A stretch of 64,000 bases of DNA from Nitrospirota bacterium (GTDB taxonomy: Bacteria > Nitrospirota > 9FT-COMBO-42-15 > HDB-SIOI813), in NCBI GenBank assembly GCA_020846775.1, contig JADLDG010000006.1:1-64000 (forward strand), in the 5' to 3' direction. Under the pieces are notes generated by a model that was not told the DNA's origin, ran no database searches, and saw only the letters and a program-made list of their open reading frames with translations. The position numbers and the translations under genes are program-made. How positions within the stretch are numbered: the stretch's first letter is position 1; each line of letters opens with the position of its first letter. Positions 52,968 through 61,695 of the stretch are shown in pieces.

Positions 52968-53723
52968 TCATTGAAACAGTTCCTTTTCAATCAACTTCAT
53001 GTACTTATTCACGTAATACATATCAGGGTCGTGCTTAATGGCTCTTACACGTATACCAAATCCGGGATTCTCGATATCTGTCGGGTTGAAAAGTATAAAC
53101 CCGATACCAAATACCATGCAGAGGGAATCGAGTCTCGCAATGTCATCTTGTGGAGAATTCTTTGGTATGACGAGGTATGCCTTGTGGCTGAATAGCCGAT
53201 AGGAGCAGGTTTGGCCAAATGCGGTGATAAGTTGATTAACGTCTGTTTTTATTTCGGCAGAAACGATTTCAATAGAAGACTGGATTATGTCACTTCGTTT
53301 TGACTCATTTTTTCCTACGACATCGGGTGTTCCCCATTTGTCCTTGAATTTGTTTCCACCGAGGGCAATTGCTTTGGTGCAGTCTTCGAGTTCGTTAACA
53401 AGCCAGTCCGCAAAAGGTCCATAGAAATCCTCTTCCTTAACGGCCATGGCCTGCTTCGATTTGGGCACCACAAGCTCCGGCGGGAGGGGCGTGGCGTCAT
53501 CTGGTTTGAACCTTGTGAGCCTGAACAAACCACGAGACGGTTTATATATTTTCGGAGATTGCTGAACATCGAGATCCCATACCGTGCCGCGAATAGTGTT
53601 AACCGGTACGTCCGGCATAGTTTTCGATATTTTTTTCACAAATTCAGAATAGCGCAATCCGTCAGGATTGCTGTCCAGTAGCTCTAAAGCCTTTTCTACA
53701 ATCATCTCTCTTCGCGTTGCCAT
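52968..53723 (-). CDS. Winged-HTH protein with predicted PD-(D/E)xK nuclease domain
   Basis: This 251-residue protein has an N-terminal helix-turn-helix region (ATRREMIVEKALELLDSNPDGLRYSEFVKKI, then VPVNTIRGTVWDL) like HARE-HTH/COG2958 proteins. From about residue 105 it shows FADWLVNELEDC, WGTPDVVG, EIVSAEIKTD and ITAFGQTCSYRLFSHKAYLVI, matching the D...ExK core of restriction-type nucleases. A role in DNA defence or repair is likely but unproven. GAGGACTGAA precedes ATG 53723. No methyltransferase is adjacent. Confidence 0.7.
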   Translation of the reverse strand: MATRREMIVEKALELLDSNPDGLRYSEFVKKISKTMPDVPVNTIRGTVWDLDVQQSPKIYKPSRGLFRLTRFKPDDATPLPPELVVPKSKQAMAVKEEDFYGPFADWLVNELEDCTKAIALGGNKFKDKWGTPDVVGKNESKRSDIIQSSIEIVSAEIKTDVNQLITAFGQTCSYRLFSHKAYLVIPKNSPQDDIARLDSLCMVFGIGFILFNPTDIENPGFGIRVRAIKHDPDMYYVNKYMKLIEKELFQ

Positions 53724-54199
53724 TTCAGTCCTCAATTTTGGAGATAACTATGTTTATATAGATCCGTATAACACCCTAATAATCTTTCATGTGCCGTATC
53801 AGACACCCGCAAAAAAAGACCTCATTTCATTATTATCCATGCGATATCTCTCTGTTGCACCGCGGCGGTGTTTTTATCACAGTGTCTTAAGCGGATAGGC
53901 AAATATTCTCCATAACAACCTCAACATGCATTAAAGTCAACGGGACTTCGAACGAAGCGAGACCGCATGGTCGGACCACCTTCCCCACAAACTGTCTATG
54001 ATCCGTGATCACGCCTCGCAATGATTATCATAATACAAGATGCTTGATTTATGTCAAGAAAAACAGAACCTATACGCGATAAAAAACACACACTGCTAAA
54101 CTGTGAAATAGATACAATCAAATTCTATATCTGTTTTAGGTCTAAACCTTTACATTGATTTTAAAAGATAATATACTCGCTACAAAGTAGGGTGTAGAC
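53724..54199. other. Intergenic stretch without a supported gene
   Basis: I find no convincing gene in these 476 bases. A palindrome CACCGCGGCGGTG (53858-53870) followed by TTTTT could be a plus-strand terminator for something now lost. The sequence around 53930-54010 is G+C richer than its surroundings but matches no RNA I recognise. Confidence 0.5.
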
Positions 54200-54389
54200 A
54201 TGATAAAAAATAAGGCATTAGGTTTTGATGAGATTATAAACCTCTATGACGAGTTGTTCCCTGATAAAAAAAGCCGTAGAGATAATCAGGATTCTTGAAC
54301 ATGCCGGAGACGTAAAGGCTTATGCCCTTATAGGTGGTCTGGCTGTCGGCGGATGGATCACGCCGAGGGCTATTCGGGATATAGGCTGA
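54200..54389 (+). pseudogene. Nucleotidyltransferase (AbiEii-like) N-terminal remnant
   Basis: ATG 54200 begins FDEIINLYDELFPDKK, then a frameshift near 54275 leads into KAYALIGGLAVGGWITPRAIRDIG before a TGA at 54387-54389. GGLAVGGW..PR.TRDID is the active-site region of MNT/AbiEii-like nucleotidyltransferases; the final catalytic aspartate is lost. Only this N-terminal part survives before the DUF748 gene. Confidence 0.6.
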
Positions 54390-54439
54390 CTTATCTGTTA
54401 TGAACCGATCCTCAATCGAATCTGGCAATTGATTTATCA

Positions 54440-57400
54440 ATGGAGACAATCAAAACGGTTGACATCTTCAAGAGCAATAAGAAGATTTTCATCTGGATAC
54501 TTGCGGCCTTTGTCCTTTTCACGGTAGCGGGGTTCTTTATCGTACCTCCCGTCCTCAAGTTTTTTCTCATTAAGAAACTCTCTGAAGGTCTTAACAGGAA
54601 GGTCACTATAGGAAAGATACAGTTTAATCCATACGCCCTCTCGCTGAAGATAACAGGTTTTAAGGTCCTCGAGCGCACGAGCGCGGATACATTCGCATCA
54701 TTTGATGAACTTTACATAAACATTCAGGCCGTTTCCATCGTCAAACGGGGGATTGTGATCCGGGAAGCCCGCCTGAAGGCACCCTATGTAAGAATACAAT
54801 ATAATGAAGACCGTTCCTACAATTTATCTGATCTTCTGGTAAATAACCCGACTGGGCCTGATGTAAAGAAAGATCCGTTCCGGTTCTCCATTAATAATAT
54901 CAGAATAATTGACGGTAGTCTCGACTTCTCGGACAACCCTAAAAAGAAACTCCATACTGTCAGAGACATCCTGATAAAAATTCCCTTTATCTCTAATCTT
55001 CCCTATTATGTTGATACATTTGTAGAACCTGCATTTGAGGCACGGTTCAATGATAAACCTGTAACCCTGAGCGGCACAAGCAAGCCGTTTGCGGATTCAC
55101 TTCACACCAGGGTTGAGATCAGTTTAAAAGATTTTGATATACCTTATTATCTCGCATATCTACCTTTTGATCTGAACTTCTCTCTGCCTTCTGCAAAAAT
55201 GGATGCCGCTTTAGAAATATCCTTTACCCAGGATAAGAACATAAAGCAGACTATCGGGGTCAACGGGCCGATCACCTTCAAAGAGGTCAGTACCGAGGGA
55301 AGGGATGGAAGCCCCCTAATAAACCTCCCCCTGCTGAATATCGTAATAGCCACCCCCGATGTAATGAGCTCTGAATTCCACTTCGCAAAAGTACTTTTAG
55401 ATTCACCGGAGATCTACGCCGTACGCTTTAAAAACGGGACGCTGAATTTGCACTCATTCATTCCTGATGCCAAAGGCAATACATCCGTAGAAAAGACGGC
55501 TTACCGGGACAATCCAGTACAAATCAGCATTGACGACATTCAGATTAAAGAAGGCATGATCTTGTTTGAAGACCGTTTGCCTGAAAATAAATTCAGTGCC
55601 AGGCTTAATCACATTAACATTCATTCAACTGGTTTCAGCACGGAGAAGGATCATTCGACATTGATTGATGCGTCACTGCAGACCGAATCACGAGAGTCTC
55701 TGAAGTTAACCTCCAAAGTAATCCTTGATCCGTTTTCATCAGAAGGGAAAGCAGATGTTTCCGGCATAATCCTCAGCAAATATTCACCATACTACTCAAG
55801 GCAAATACTCTTCGATATCAGGGAGGGATCCCTTGACCTGTCTACGGGTTATTCATTTAAGAAACAAGGACCTGCCCCTCAGATACACCTTTCAGACATG
55901 ACAGCACGACTGAAATCGCTGAAATTAAGAACGGGGGATGAAAAAGATGACTTTCTTCAAGTCCCCTCACTTTCAATAGAGGGCGCCGGCGTTGAGATTC
56001 CCGATAATAAAATCACCATTGGTAAATTTACAACAAGTAATGGAATGATTAAAGCGAAACGACGTCAGGACGGTAACATCAATCTTTTCCGGCTGATTCC
56101 CGACACGCCGGTTAGGGGTACGGCTGTTAAGACCGAACCATCCCATGAGAAAGGCAATAAATGGGATATTATCATGAAAGACCTCCTTGCTGAAAATTAC
56201 ACTGTTATGTTTGAGGATCTCGCAGTTTCACAACCTGTTTCCCTGACCGCTGACAAAATCAGGCTGAAGGGACGCAATATCTCAACGATTGGAAATTCAA
56301 AAGGGCGACTGTCTCTTGCGCTTAATTTTCAGGGAAAAGGTTCTCTCAACGCAGGCGGGACAGTCGGTATCCATCCCCTGACAGCTGATTTTAAAGTCAA
56401 TTTAAAGGATATTTCCATAAATCCTCTGCAGGCATATTTCACTGATAGAGTAAGAATTCTGGTGACTGACGGCATAGTACTGGCTGACGGAGATCTTTTA
56501 CTGAAAGAAACAGATAAAAATAATATCGTGGCAGGATATAAAGGTTCAGCCTCTGTTGTCAGGTTCGCGTCCGTTGACAAAGAGAACGCAGAGGATTTCC
56601 TGAAGTGGAATTCTCTTTACGTAGGAGGAATGGATATTATTAGTAATCCTGTATCTGTAGATATAGACGAAATATCGCTAAGCGAATTCTATTCACGGCT
56701 AATCGTTAATCCTGATGGTATCTTGAACGTTCAGAAGATATTCGCCGTGATGGAAGCTACTGATGAAAAACCCCCGGGGCAGAGGGATGCCGGAAAGCCT
56801 GCAGTGCCGCAGGAAGATAAGAGCAGTAAGGTCGTAAAAATAGGAAGGATTACACTGCAGGGAGGAACAATCAATTTCACTGACAATTATATTAAACCGA
56901 GCTATTCGGCTGATTTGCTTGACATAGGCGGAAGCGTTTCAGGGCTGTCTTCGGACAAAGATCAATATGCTGATGTCGAGTTGCGGGGCACCCTTAACAA
57001 TTATGCCCCGCTTGAGATCAGAGGCAAGATTAATCCTCTTATCAAAGACCTGTTTGTAGATCTTAAGGCAGACTTCAAAAACATTGACCTCAGCCCTGTG
57101 ACCCCCTATTCAGGAAGGCACTTAGGATACACAGTTGAGAAGGGAAAACTTACACTAAGTATGAAATATCTAATAGCAGACAATAAACTCGATGCAGACA
57201 ACAAGATATTCCTGGATCAGTTTACCCTTGGAGAAAAGGTTGACAGCCCGGTTGCCGCAAAGCTGCCGGTAAAGTTCGCTATAGCTTTGCTGAAAGACAG
57301 GAGCGGGGTAATTGACCTCGATCTCCCGGTAACAGGAAAGCTGGATGACCCCGACTTTAAAATCGGCCGGATAATCATCAAGGTATTGCTGAACATCATC

Positions 57401-58021
57401 GTCAAGGCAACGACCTCCCCTTTTGCGCTTATAGGTTCCCTTGCAGGGGGTGGAGAAGAACTCAGTTTTCTGGAGTTTGACTACGGTCGGACGGCTGTAA
57501 GCGACGACGGCATAAAAAAACTCGATACCCTTACCAAGGCCCTGTTTGACAGACCTTCACTGAATCTTGAGATTGCCGGATATACAGACTCAGAAAAAGA
57601 CCGGGCCCAGTTAAAACAGAATCGCTTTGAGCAGAAGATAAAGGCTCAGAAGCTTAAGGAGGTAATAAAAAAAGGGGGGCAGGCTGTAACAGTTAACGAT
57701 ATAAAGATTGAAGACGAGGAGTATGAGAAATATCTGAAGATGGCATACATAGAGGAAAATTTTCCGAAACCACGTAATTTCATCGGCATGCTCAGGAATC
57801 TGCCTGCAGATGAGATGGAAAAACTTATGCTTACTAACATAAAAATAACAGACGACGATCTCAGGAGGCTTGCCGCTCAAAGGGCATCTCAGGTGAGGGA
57901 TCATATATTGAAAACAGGGCAGGTTGAACCAGAAAGAATATTTCTCATCGAACCCCGTACCCTCCAACCGGAGAAAAAAGAAAATCAAAAGGCCAGCAGG
58001 GTTGAATTCAATTTAAATTAG
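54440..58021 (+). CDS. DUF748 (AsmA-like) envelope protein with OmpA-like C-terminal segment
   Basis: This 1193-residue protein has one N-terminal membrane helix (about residues 14-34). Repeats typical of DUF748/AsmA-like proteins follow: LNRKVTIGKIQFNPYALSLKITGFKV, SINNIRIIDGSLDFSD, ISIDDIQIKEGMILFEDR, and IGRITLQGGTINFTDNYI. Near residue 1015-1060 FDYGRTAVSDDGIKKLDTL...LEIAGYTD resembles a degenerate OmpA-type domain. Related AsmA-like proteins bridge the periplasm and move lipids; that role is inferred. No ribosome site is clear before the ATG. Confidence 0.85.
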   Translation: METIKTVDIFKSNKKIFIWILAAFVLFTVAGFFIVPPVLKFFLIKKLSEGLNRKVTIGKIQFNPYALSLKITGFKVLERTSADTFASFDELYINIQAVSIVKRGIVIREARLKAPYVRIQYNEDRSYNLSDLLVNNPTGPDVKKDPFRFSINNIRIIDGSLDFSDNPKKKLHTVRDILIKIPFISNLPYYVDTFVEPAFEARFNDKPVTLSGTSKPFADSLHTRVEISLKDFDIPYYLAYLPFDLNFSLPSAKMDAALEISFTQDKNIKQTIGVNGPITFKEVSTEGRDGSPLINLPLLNIVIATPDVMSSEFHFAKVLLDSPEIYAVRFKNGTLNLHSFIPDAKGNTSVEKTAYRDNPVQISIDDIQIKEGMILFEDRLPENKFSARLNHINIHSTGFSTEKDHSTLIDASLQTESRESLKLTSKVILDPFSSEGKADVSGIILSKYSPYYSRQILFDIREGSLDLSTGYSFKKQGPAPQIHLSDMTARLKSLKLRTGDEKDDFLQVPSLSIEGAGVEIPDNKITIGKFTTSNGMIKAKRRQDGNINLFRLIPDTPVRGTAVKTEPSHEKGNKWDIIMKDLLAENYTVMFEDLAVSQPVSLTADKIRLKGRNISTIGNSKGRLSLALNFQGKGSLNAGGTVGIHPLTADFKVNLKDISINPLQAYFTDRVRILVTDGIVLADGDLLLKETDKNNIVAGYKGSASVVRFASVDKENAEDFLKWNSLYVGGMDIISNPVSVDIDEISLSEFYSRLIVNPDGILNVQKIFAVMEATDEKPPGQRDAGKPAVPQEDKSSKVVKIGRITLQGGTINFTDNYIKPSYSADLLDIGGSVSGLSSDKDQYADVELRGTLNNYAPLEIRGKINPLIKDLFVDLKADFKNIDLSPVTPYSGRHLGYTVEKGKLTLSMKYLIADNKLDADNKIFLDQFTLGEKVDSPVAAKLPVKFAIALLKDRSGVIDLDLPVTGKLDDPDFKIGRIIIKVLLNIIVKATTSPFALIGSLAGGGEELSFLEFDYGRTAVSDDGIKKLDTLTKALFDRPSLNLEIAGYTDSEKDRAQLKQNRFEQKIKAQKLKEVIKKGGQAVTVNDIKIEDEEYEKYLKMAYIEENFPKPRNFIGMLRNLPADEMEKLMLTNIKITDDDLRRLAAQRASQVRDHILKTGQVEPERIFLIEPRTLQPEKKENQKASRVEFNLN

Positions 58022-58067
58022 ACATTATACAAAACGGGTATCTGCTGCAAACTTATCACTGGTGTAA

Positions 58068-58862
58068 TCACTTGCTCGTTTCTTCCTGCTTCATGGGTAC
58101 TTCGCCAGTATCTACCGGAGTATGGTCAGGAGTTGGATTTTCAATAATTACCTCCTCCTGTATTTCCTCATATACAGGTATCACGATACCACGCCTCACC
58201 ATGACATTATATATTACATTAGAGCGGTTAACGACATAGCGCTGGCCGCCTGAAGGATTGTATTTGATTGGATTTGGAAGTACTGAGGCCAGTCTTGCTG
58301 CCTCAAGCGGGTCGAGGTCAGCTGCGCTTTTGCCAAAATAATGCCTCGCTGCGGACTCCGCACCAAAAATCCCGTCACCCCATTCCACTACATTCAGGTA
58401 GATCTCCAGTATCCTTCTTTTTGACAAGGCCCGTTCTATCCTCCATGTTATTATGGCCTCTCTGATTTTTCTGATTATAGACTTTTCAGGTGTAAGATAA
58501 AGATTCTTGGCAAGCTGCTGGCTTATCGTTGAACCGCCTGCCTTAAATCTCCCTGCCTTAATATTCTTCTCAACTGCCTTTTGTATGGCCTCGTAGTCAA
58601 AGCCATCATGGCTCCAGAACTTATCATCTTCAGCAATCAGTACAGCCTTTATCAGGTACGGTGATATCCTTGAAACGGGGACCCATGCCTGGGATATTCT
58701 TTTCTTATTTCCTGTTTTCTTCCACTGCGCAATTCTGTATTCCATCATAGAGGATATCTTAGGGTTTTTCTTTTTTAACCCGGACACATTGGGGATGAAG
58801 AAAATGTAGACTAAAGAGATAGAAATAAAAGATATGAGAATGATGTATAAGATCTTTTTCAT
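58068..58862 (-). CDS. mtgA: Monofunctional peptidoglycan glycosyltransferase MtgA
   Basis: This 264-residue GT51 enzyme polymerises lipid II. After an N-terminal membrane anchor, it has the catalytic EDDKFWSHDGFD, GGSTISQQLAKNLYL and KRRILEIYLNVVEWGDGIFGAESAARHYFGK motifs. There is no transpeptidase domain; a 35-residue acidic tail follows. ATG 58862 starts the membrane anchor; a TTG 13 codons upstream is less likely. Confidence 0.93.
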   Translation of the reverse strand: MKKILYIILISFISISLVYIFFIPNVSGLKKKNPKISSMMEYRIAQWKKTGNKKRISQAWVPVSRISPYLIKAVLIAEDDKFWSHDGFDYEAIQKAVEKNIKAGRFKAGGSTISQQLAKNLYLTPEKSIIRKIREAIITWRIERALSKRRILEIYLNVVEWGDGIFGAESAARHYFGKSAADLDPLEAARLASVLPNPIKYNPSGGQRYVVNRSNVIYNVMVRRGIVIPVYEEIQEEVIIENPTPDHTPVDTGEVPMKQEETSK

Positions 58863-58952
58863 TATCGCGCCTATTTTGTCATGTTTTTTGCTGATTGACA
58901 AATGCCCTGGGATTGTTTAAAAATTACATAGGATTAACAACAAGGAGAGCGC

Positions 58953-59987
58953 ATGGTACCTACTATAGAATGGAAGAATGGCATTGTAAGTATGCTCGAT
59001 CAGACTAAACTGCCTGTTGAGGTAGTATACTTCGAGTGCAAGACCTATCAGGACGTTGCCAGAGGGATAAAAGAGCTTATCATAAGGGGTGCACCGGCTA
59101 TCGGCGTTGCTGCTGCAATGGGGATTGCCCTTGGAGTCAGGGATATAAAGGCGAATGATTTTGCAGGTTTTTACAGTGAGATGGAAAAGATATGCAGTCA
59201 TATAGGATCAACAAGACCCACTGCAGTCAATCTGTTCTGGGCGATTGAACGGATGAAGAAGATTGCGGCCGTAAATAAGGAAAAGCCAATCAATACAATA
59301 AAGGATATCCTGTTAGAGGAGTCTGGCAGGGTCTTGACAGAAGATATAGAGGCAAATATGGCAATGGGCAGACATGGCTCCAGCTTCATTAAAACCGGCG
59401 ATACTATCCTGACACACTGTAATGCAGGGGCGCTTGCAACCGCCGGATATGGGACAGCGCTTGGAGTAATAAGGGCAGCTAAAGAGGAAGGCAAGGATAT
59501 AAAAGTATTTGCAGATGAGACAAGACCAGTACTTCAGGGGGCCAGGCTTACTGCCTGGGAACTTATGGAAGATGGAATTAATGTCACACTGATCACCGAT
59601 AATATGGCCGGTTATTTTATGAAAAAAGGGATGATAAATCTATGCATCGTGGGTGCGGACCGCATAGCAAGAAACGGGGATGCGGCCAACAAGATCGGGA
59701 CTTATAGTGTTGCAGTGCTGGCCCGAGAGCATGGCATACCATTCTATGTAGCAGCGCCCGTGTCAACCATAGACTTTAATATCCCGTCAGGGGATCATAT
59801 CCCTATCGAGGAAAGAAACCCTGAAGAGGTCAGCCATGTATTTGGCAAGGTTCAGATTGCCCCTGCAAAGGTTAACATTGCAAACCCTGCGTTTGATGTC
59901 ACCCCTGCTAAATACATAACAGCAATTATTACAGAGAAGGGGGCATTTAAGCCTCAGGATATTTGTAAGCTGGCGCCGAAGCAATAA
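58953..59987 (+). CDS. mtnA: S-methyl-5-thioribose-1-phosphate isomerase
   Basis: This 344-residue enzyme of methionine salvage isomerises MTR-1-P to MTRu-1-[34 protein letters not shown] (catalytic cysteine), [17 protein letters not shown] and [18 protein letters not shown] (catalytic aspartate) are present. AAGGAG precedes ATG 58953. No other mtn gene is adjacent. Confidence 0.96.
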   Translation: MVPTIEWKNGIVSMLDQTKLPVEVVYFECKTYQDVARGIKELIIRGAPAIGVAAAMGIALGVRDIKANDFAGFYSEMEKICSHIGSTRPTAVNLFWAIERMKKIAAVNKEKPINTIKDILLEESGRVLTEDIEANMAMGRHGSSFIKTGDTILTHCNAGALATAGYGTALGVIRAAKEEGKDIKVFADETRPVLQGARLTAWELMEDGINVTLITDNMAGYFMKKGMINLCIVGADRIARNGDAANKIGTYSVAVLAREHGIPFYVAAPVSTIDFNIPSGDHIPIEERNPEEVSHVFGKVQIAPAKVNIANPAFDVTPAKYITAIITEKGAFKPQDICKLAPKQ

Positions 59988-60061
59988 GGCACGGGAAATC
60001 CCAACCTACACCTCACCCTCGCTCCTTCGACTCCTCTCAGGAGGGTATTTTGCACAGCTAC

Positions 60062-60091
60062 CTTGACTATACCACACTCAAGTCTTATTAT
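60062..60091 (+). promoter_or_regulatory. dnaJ-hspR-clpB promoter with HAIR operator
   Basis: CTTGACT (60062-60068), seven bases, and ACTCAAG (60076-60082) match the HspR HAIR consensus CTTGAGT-N7-ACTCAAG at 13 of 14 arm positions. The left arm contains the -35 box TTGACT (60063-60068), and TATTAT (60086-60091) follows after 17 bases. Bound HspR would block RNA polymerase directly. This predicts autoregulation of the downstream hspR. Confidence 0.85.
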
Positions 60092-60128
60092 ATTACTATT
60101 ACTATATAGATTGAAAAGGATGGTATAA

Positions 60129-61244
60129 ATGGCTAAGAGAGATTACTATGATGTTCTGGGTGTCAGCAGGGATGCTGATGAAAAACAGTTGAAAAAGGCA
60201 TTCAGAAAGTTTGCCCGAAAACACCATCCTGACCTCAACCCTAACGATAAAGGGGCTGAGCAGCGTTTCAAAGAGGTAAATGAGGCGTATGAGATTTTAA
60301 GTGACCCTGCAAAGCGTAAACAGTATGACGCCTATGGTCATGCTGCCTTCGATGCCGGATTCCAGGGAAGTGAAGGGTTCCGGACACAAACGAGCGGTTT
60401 TGATCCCAGGGCTGCTCAGGACAGGGGTTTTGGCTCAATCTTCGAGGATATCTTTGGAGACGTATTCAGCGGGCGCAGGGGGGCACAGCCTGCCCCTGAA
60501 ACCGGAAGGGATTTACAATATAACCTGGAGATTGACCTGAGAGATGCATATCACGGCACATCTACGTATGTAAATATTCAGAAAGAGAGCCCGTGTGATC
60601 GCTGCTCCGGTACCGGCGATGAACCGGGAGCAGCCAGGACCACCTGTAAGAATTGTAAGGGAAAAGGAACAATAGACATCGGCACGGGATCTATGCGGTA
60701 CCCATCCACATGTCCTCAATGCAATGGCCGGGGCCGAACCATTACTCCCTGTTCTTCTTGTGGTGGAAGAGGGACTAAACTGAAAACAGAACAAATAATG
60801 GTGAAGATACCCCCGGGGGTTGATAACGGGACAAAGGTGCGTGTTACGGGAAAAGGAGGCGCTGGCTTAAGAGGAGGCAGGAGCGGAGACCTTTTCATAG
60901 TAACATCAATACGCCCGGACAGGTTCTATGAGCGCAAGGGAGATGACCTCTACTGCGATGTGCCGGTTACAGTTAGTGAAGCCGCACTAGGGGCTAAGAT
61001 TGAGGTCCCAACAATGGATGGCACGGCCTCAATGACCATACCCTCCGGCACACAGGGAGGCCAGTTGTTCAGGCTGAAAGGGAAAGGGATGCCGCACCTG
61101 AAAGGAGGAGGCAGCGGGGACCAGTATGTGAAGGTCACAATGTCTATCCCAAAGAATTTAACGGATGAGGACAAGGGGCTTTTCAAAAAAATCTCCGAAC
61201 TTTATAAGGAAAACCCCAGAGATAAAATACTTAGGAGCAGATAA
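60129..61244 (+). CDS. dnaJ: Chaperone DnaJ
   Basis: This 371-residue Hsp40 stimulates DnaK. It has a J domain with HPD at 33-35, a G/F-rich linker, four CxxCxGxG-type zinc repeats (about residues 158-220: CDRCSGTG, CKNCKGKG, CPQCNGRG, CSSCGGRG) and the C-terminal substrate domain. dnaK and grpE are not adjacent; instead it heads an operon with hspR and clpB. hspR starts two bases after its stop. Confidence 0.96.
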   Translation: MAKRDYYDVLGVSRDADEKQLKKAFRKFARKHHPDLNPNDKGAEQRFKEVNEAYEILSDPAKRKQYDAYGHAAFDAGFQGSEGFRTQTSGFDPRAAQDRGFGSIFEDIFGDVFSGRRGAQPAPETGRDLQYNLEIDLRDAYHGTSTYVNIQKESPCDRCSGTGDEPGAARTTCKNCKGKGTIDIGTGSMRYPSTCPQCNGRGRTITPCSSCGGRGTKLKTEQIMVKIPPGVDNGTKVRVTGKGGAGLRGGRSGDLFIVTSIRPDRFYERKGDDLYCDVPVTVSEAALGAKIEVPTMDGTASMTIPSGTQGGQLFRLKGKGMPHLKGGGSGDQYVKVTMSIPKNLTDEDKGLFKKISELYKENPRDKILRSR

Positions 61245-61245
61245 G

Positions 61246-61695
61246 GTGCTTAGAGATGACATAGATACGCCGCTTTATATGATAGGGATCGTTGCTCAGA
61301 TGTTATCCATACATCCGCAGACCCTTCGACTTTACGAAAAGGAGGGCCTTGTTGTACCGGAAAGGACAGAGGGCAATACCAGGCTGTATTCAGAAAGGGA
61401 CGTGGAACGTCTAAGGTCTATTCTTCTCCTTACACGGGACATGGGGGTAAATTTAGCAGGGATTGAGATTATACTCAGGATGAGAGATCAGGTGGAAAAG
61501 ATGCAGCGTGAGATGGGAGACTTGATGTTATACATAAAGGAGGAACTACGAAAAGAGTTATTCGAAAAACTAAATGCAAACTCATCGTCAGGGCCGATAA
61601 AGCTTAACGAGAAATATAGTTCAGGAAAGCAGAATAAGAAGATAATAAGAGTTAAGGTGGAAAAAGTCAGGAGAAAGTCAGATGCAGATAAATAA
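61246..61695 (+). CDS. hspR: Heat-shock repressor HspR (MerR family)
   Basis: This 149-residue protein has a MerR-type winged helix: [46 protein letters not shown], then a helical linker ([27 protein letters not shown]) and a basic tail. It should bind HAIR sites together with DnaK and repress this operon. GTG 61246 follows GGAG by 8 bases; the frame extends upstream into dnaJ but has no site there. Its end overlaps clpB by 14 bases. Confidence 0.92.
   Translation: MLRDDIDTPLYMIGIVAQMLSIHPQTLRLYEKEGLVVPERTEGNTRLYSERDVERLRSILLLTRDMGVNLAGIEIILRMRDQVEKMQREMGDLMLYIKEELRKELFEKLNANSSSGPIKLNEKYSSGKQNKKIIRVKVEKVRRKSDADK

Noticed and set aside
53930-54020. Possible structured RNA in the G+C-rich part of the 53.7-54.2 kb gap
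   Set aside because: I could not fold it into any known RNA and found no promoter or terminator in proper order.
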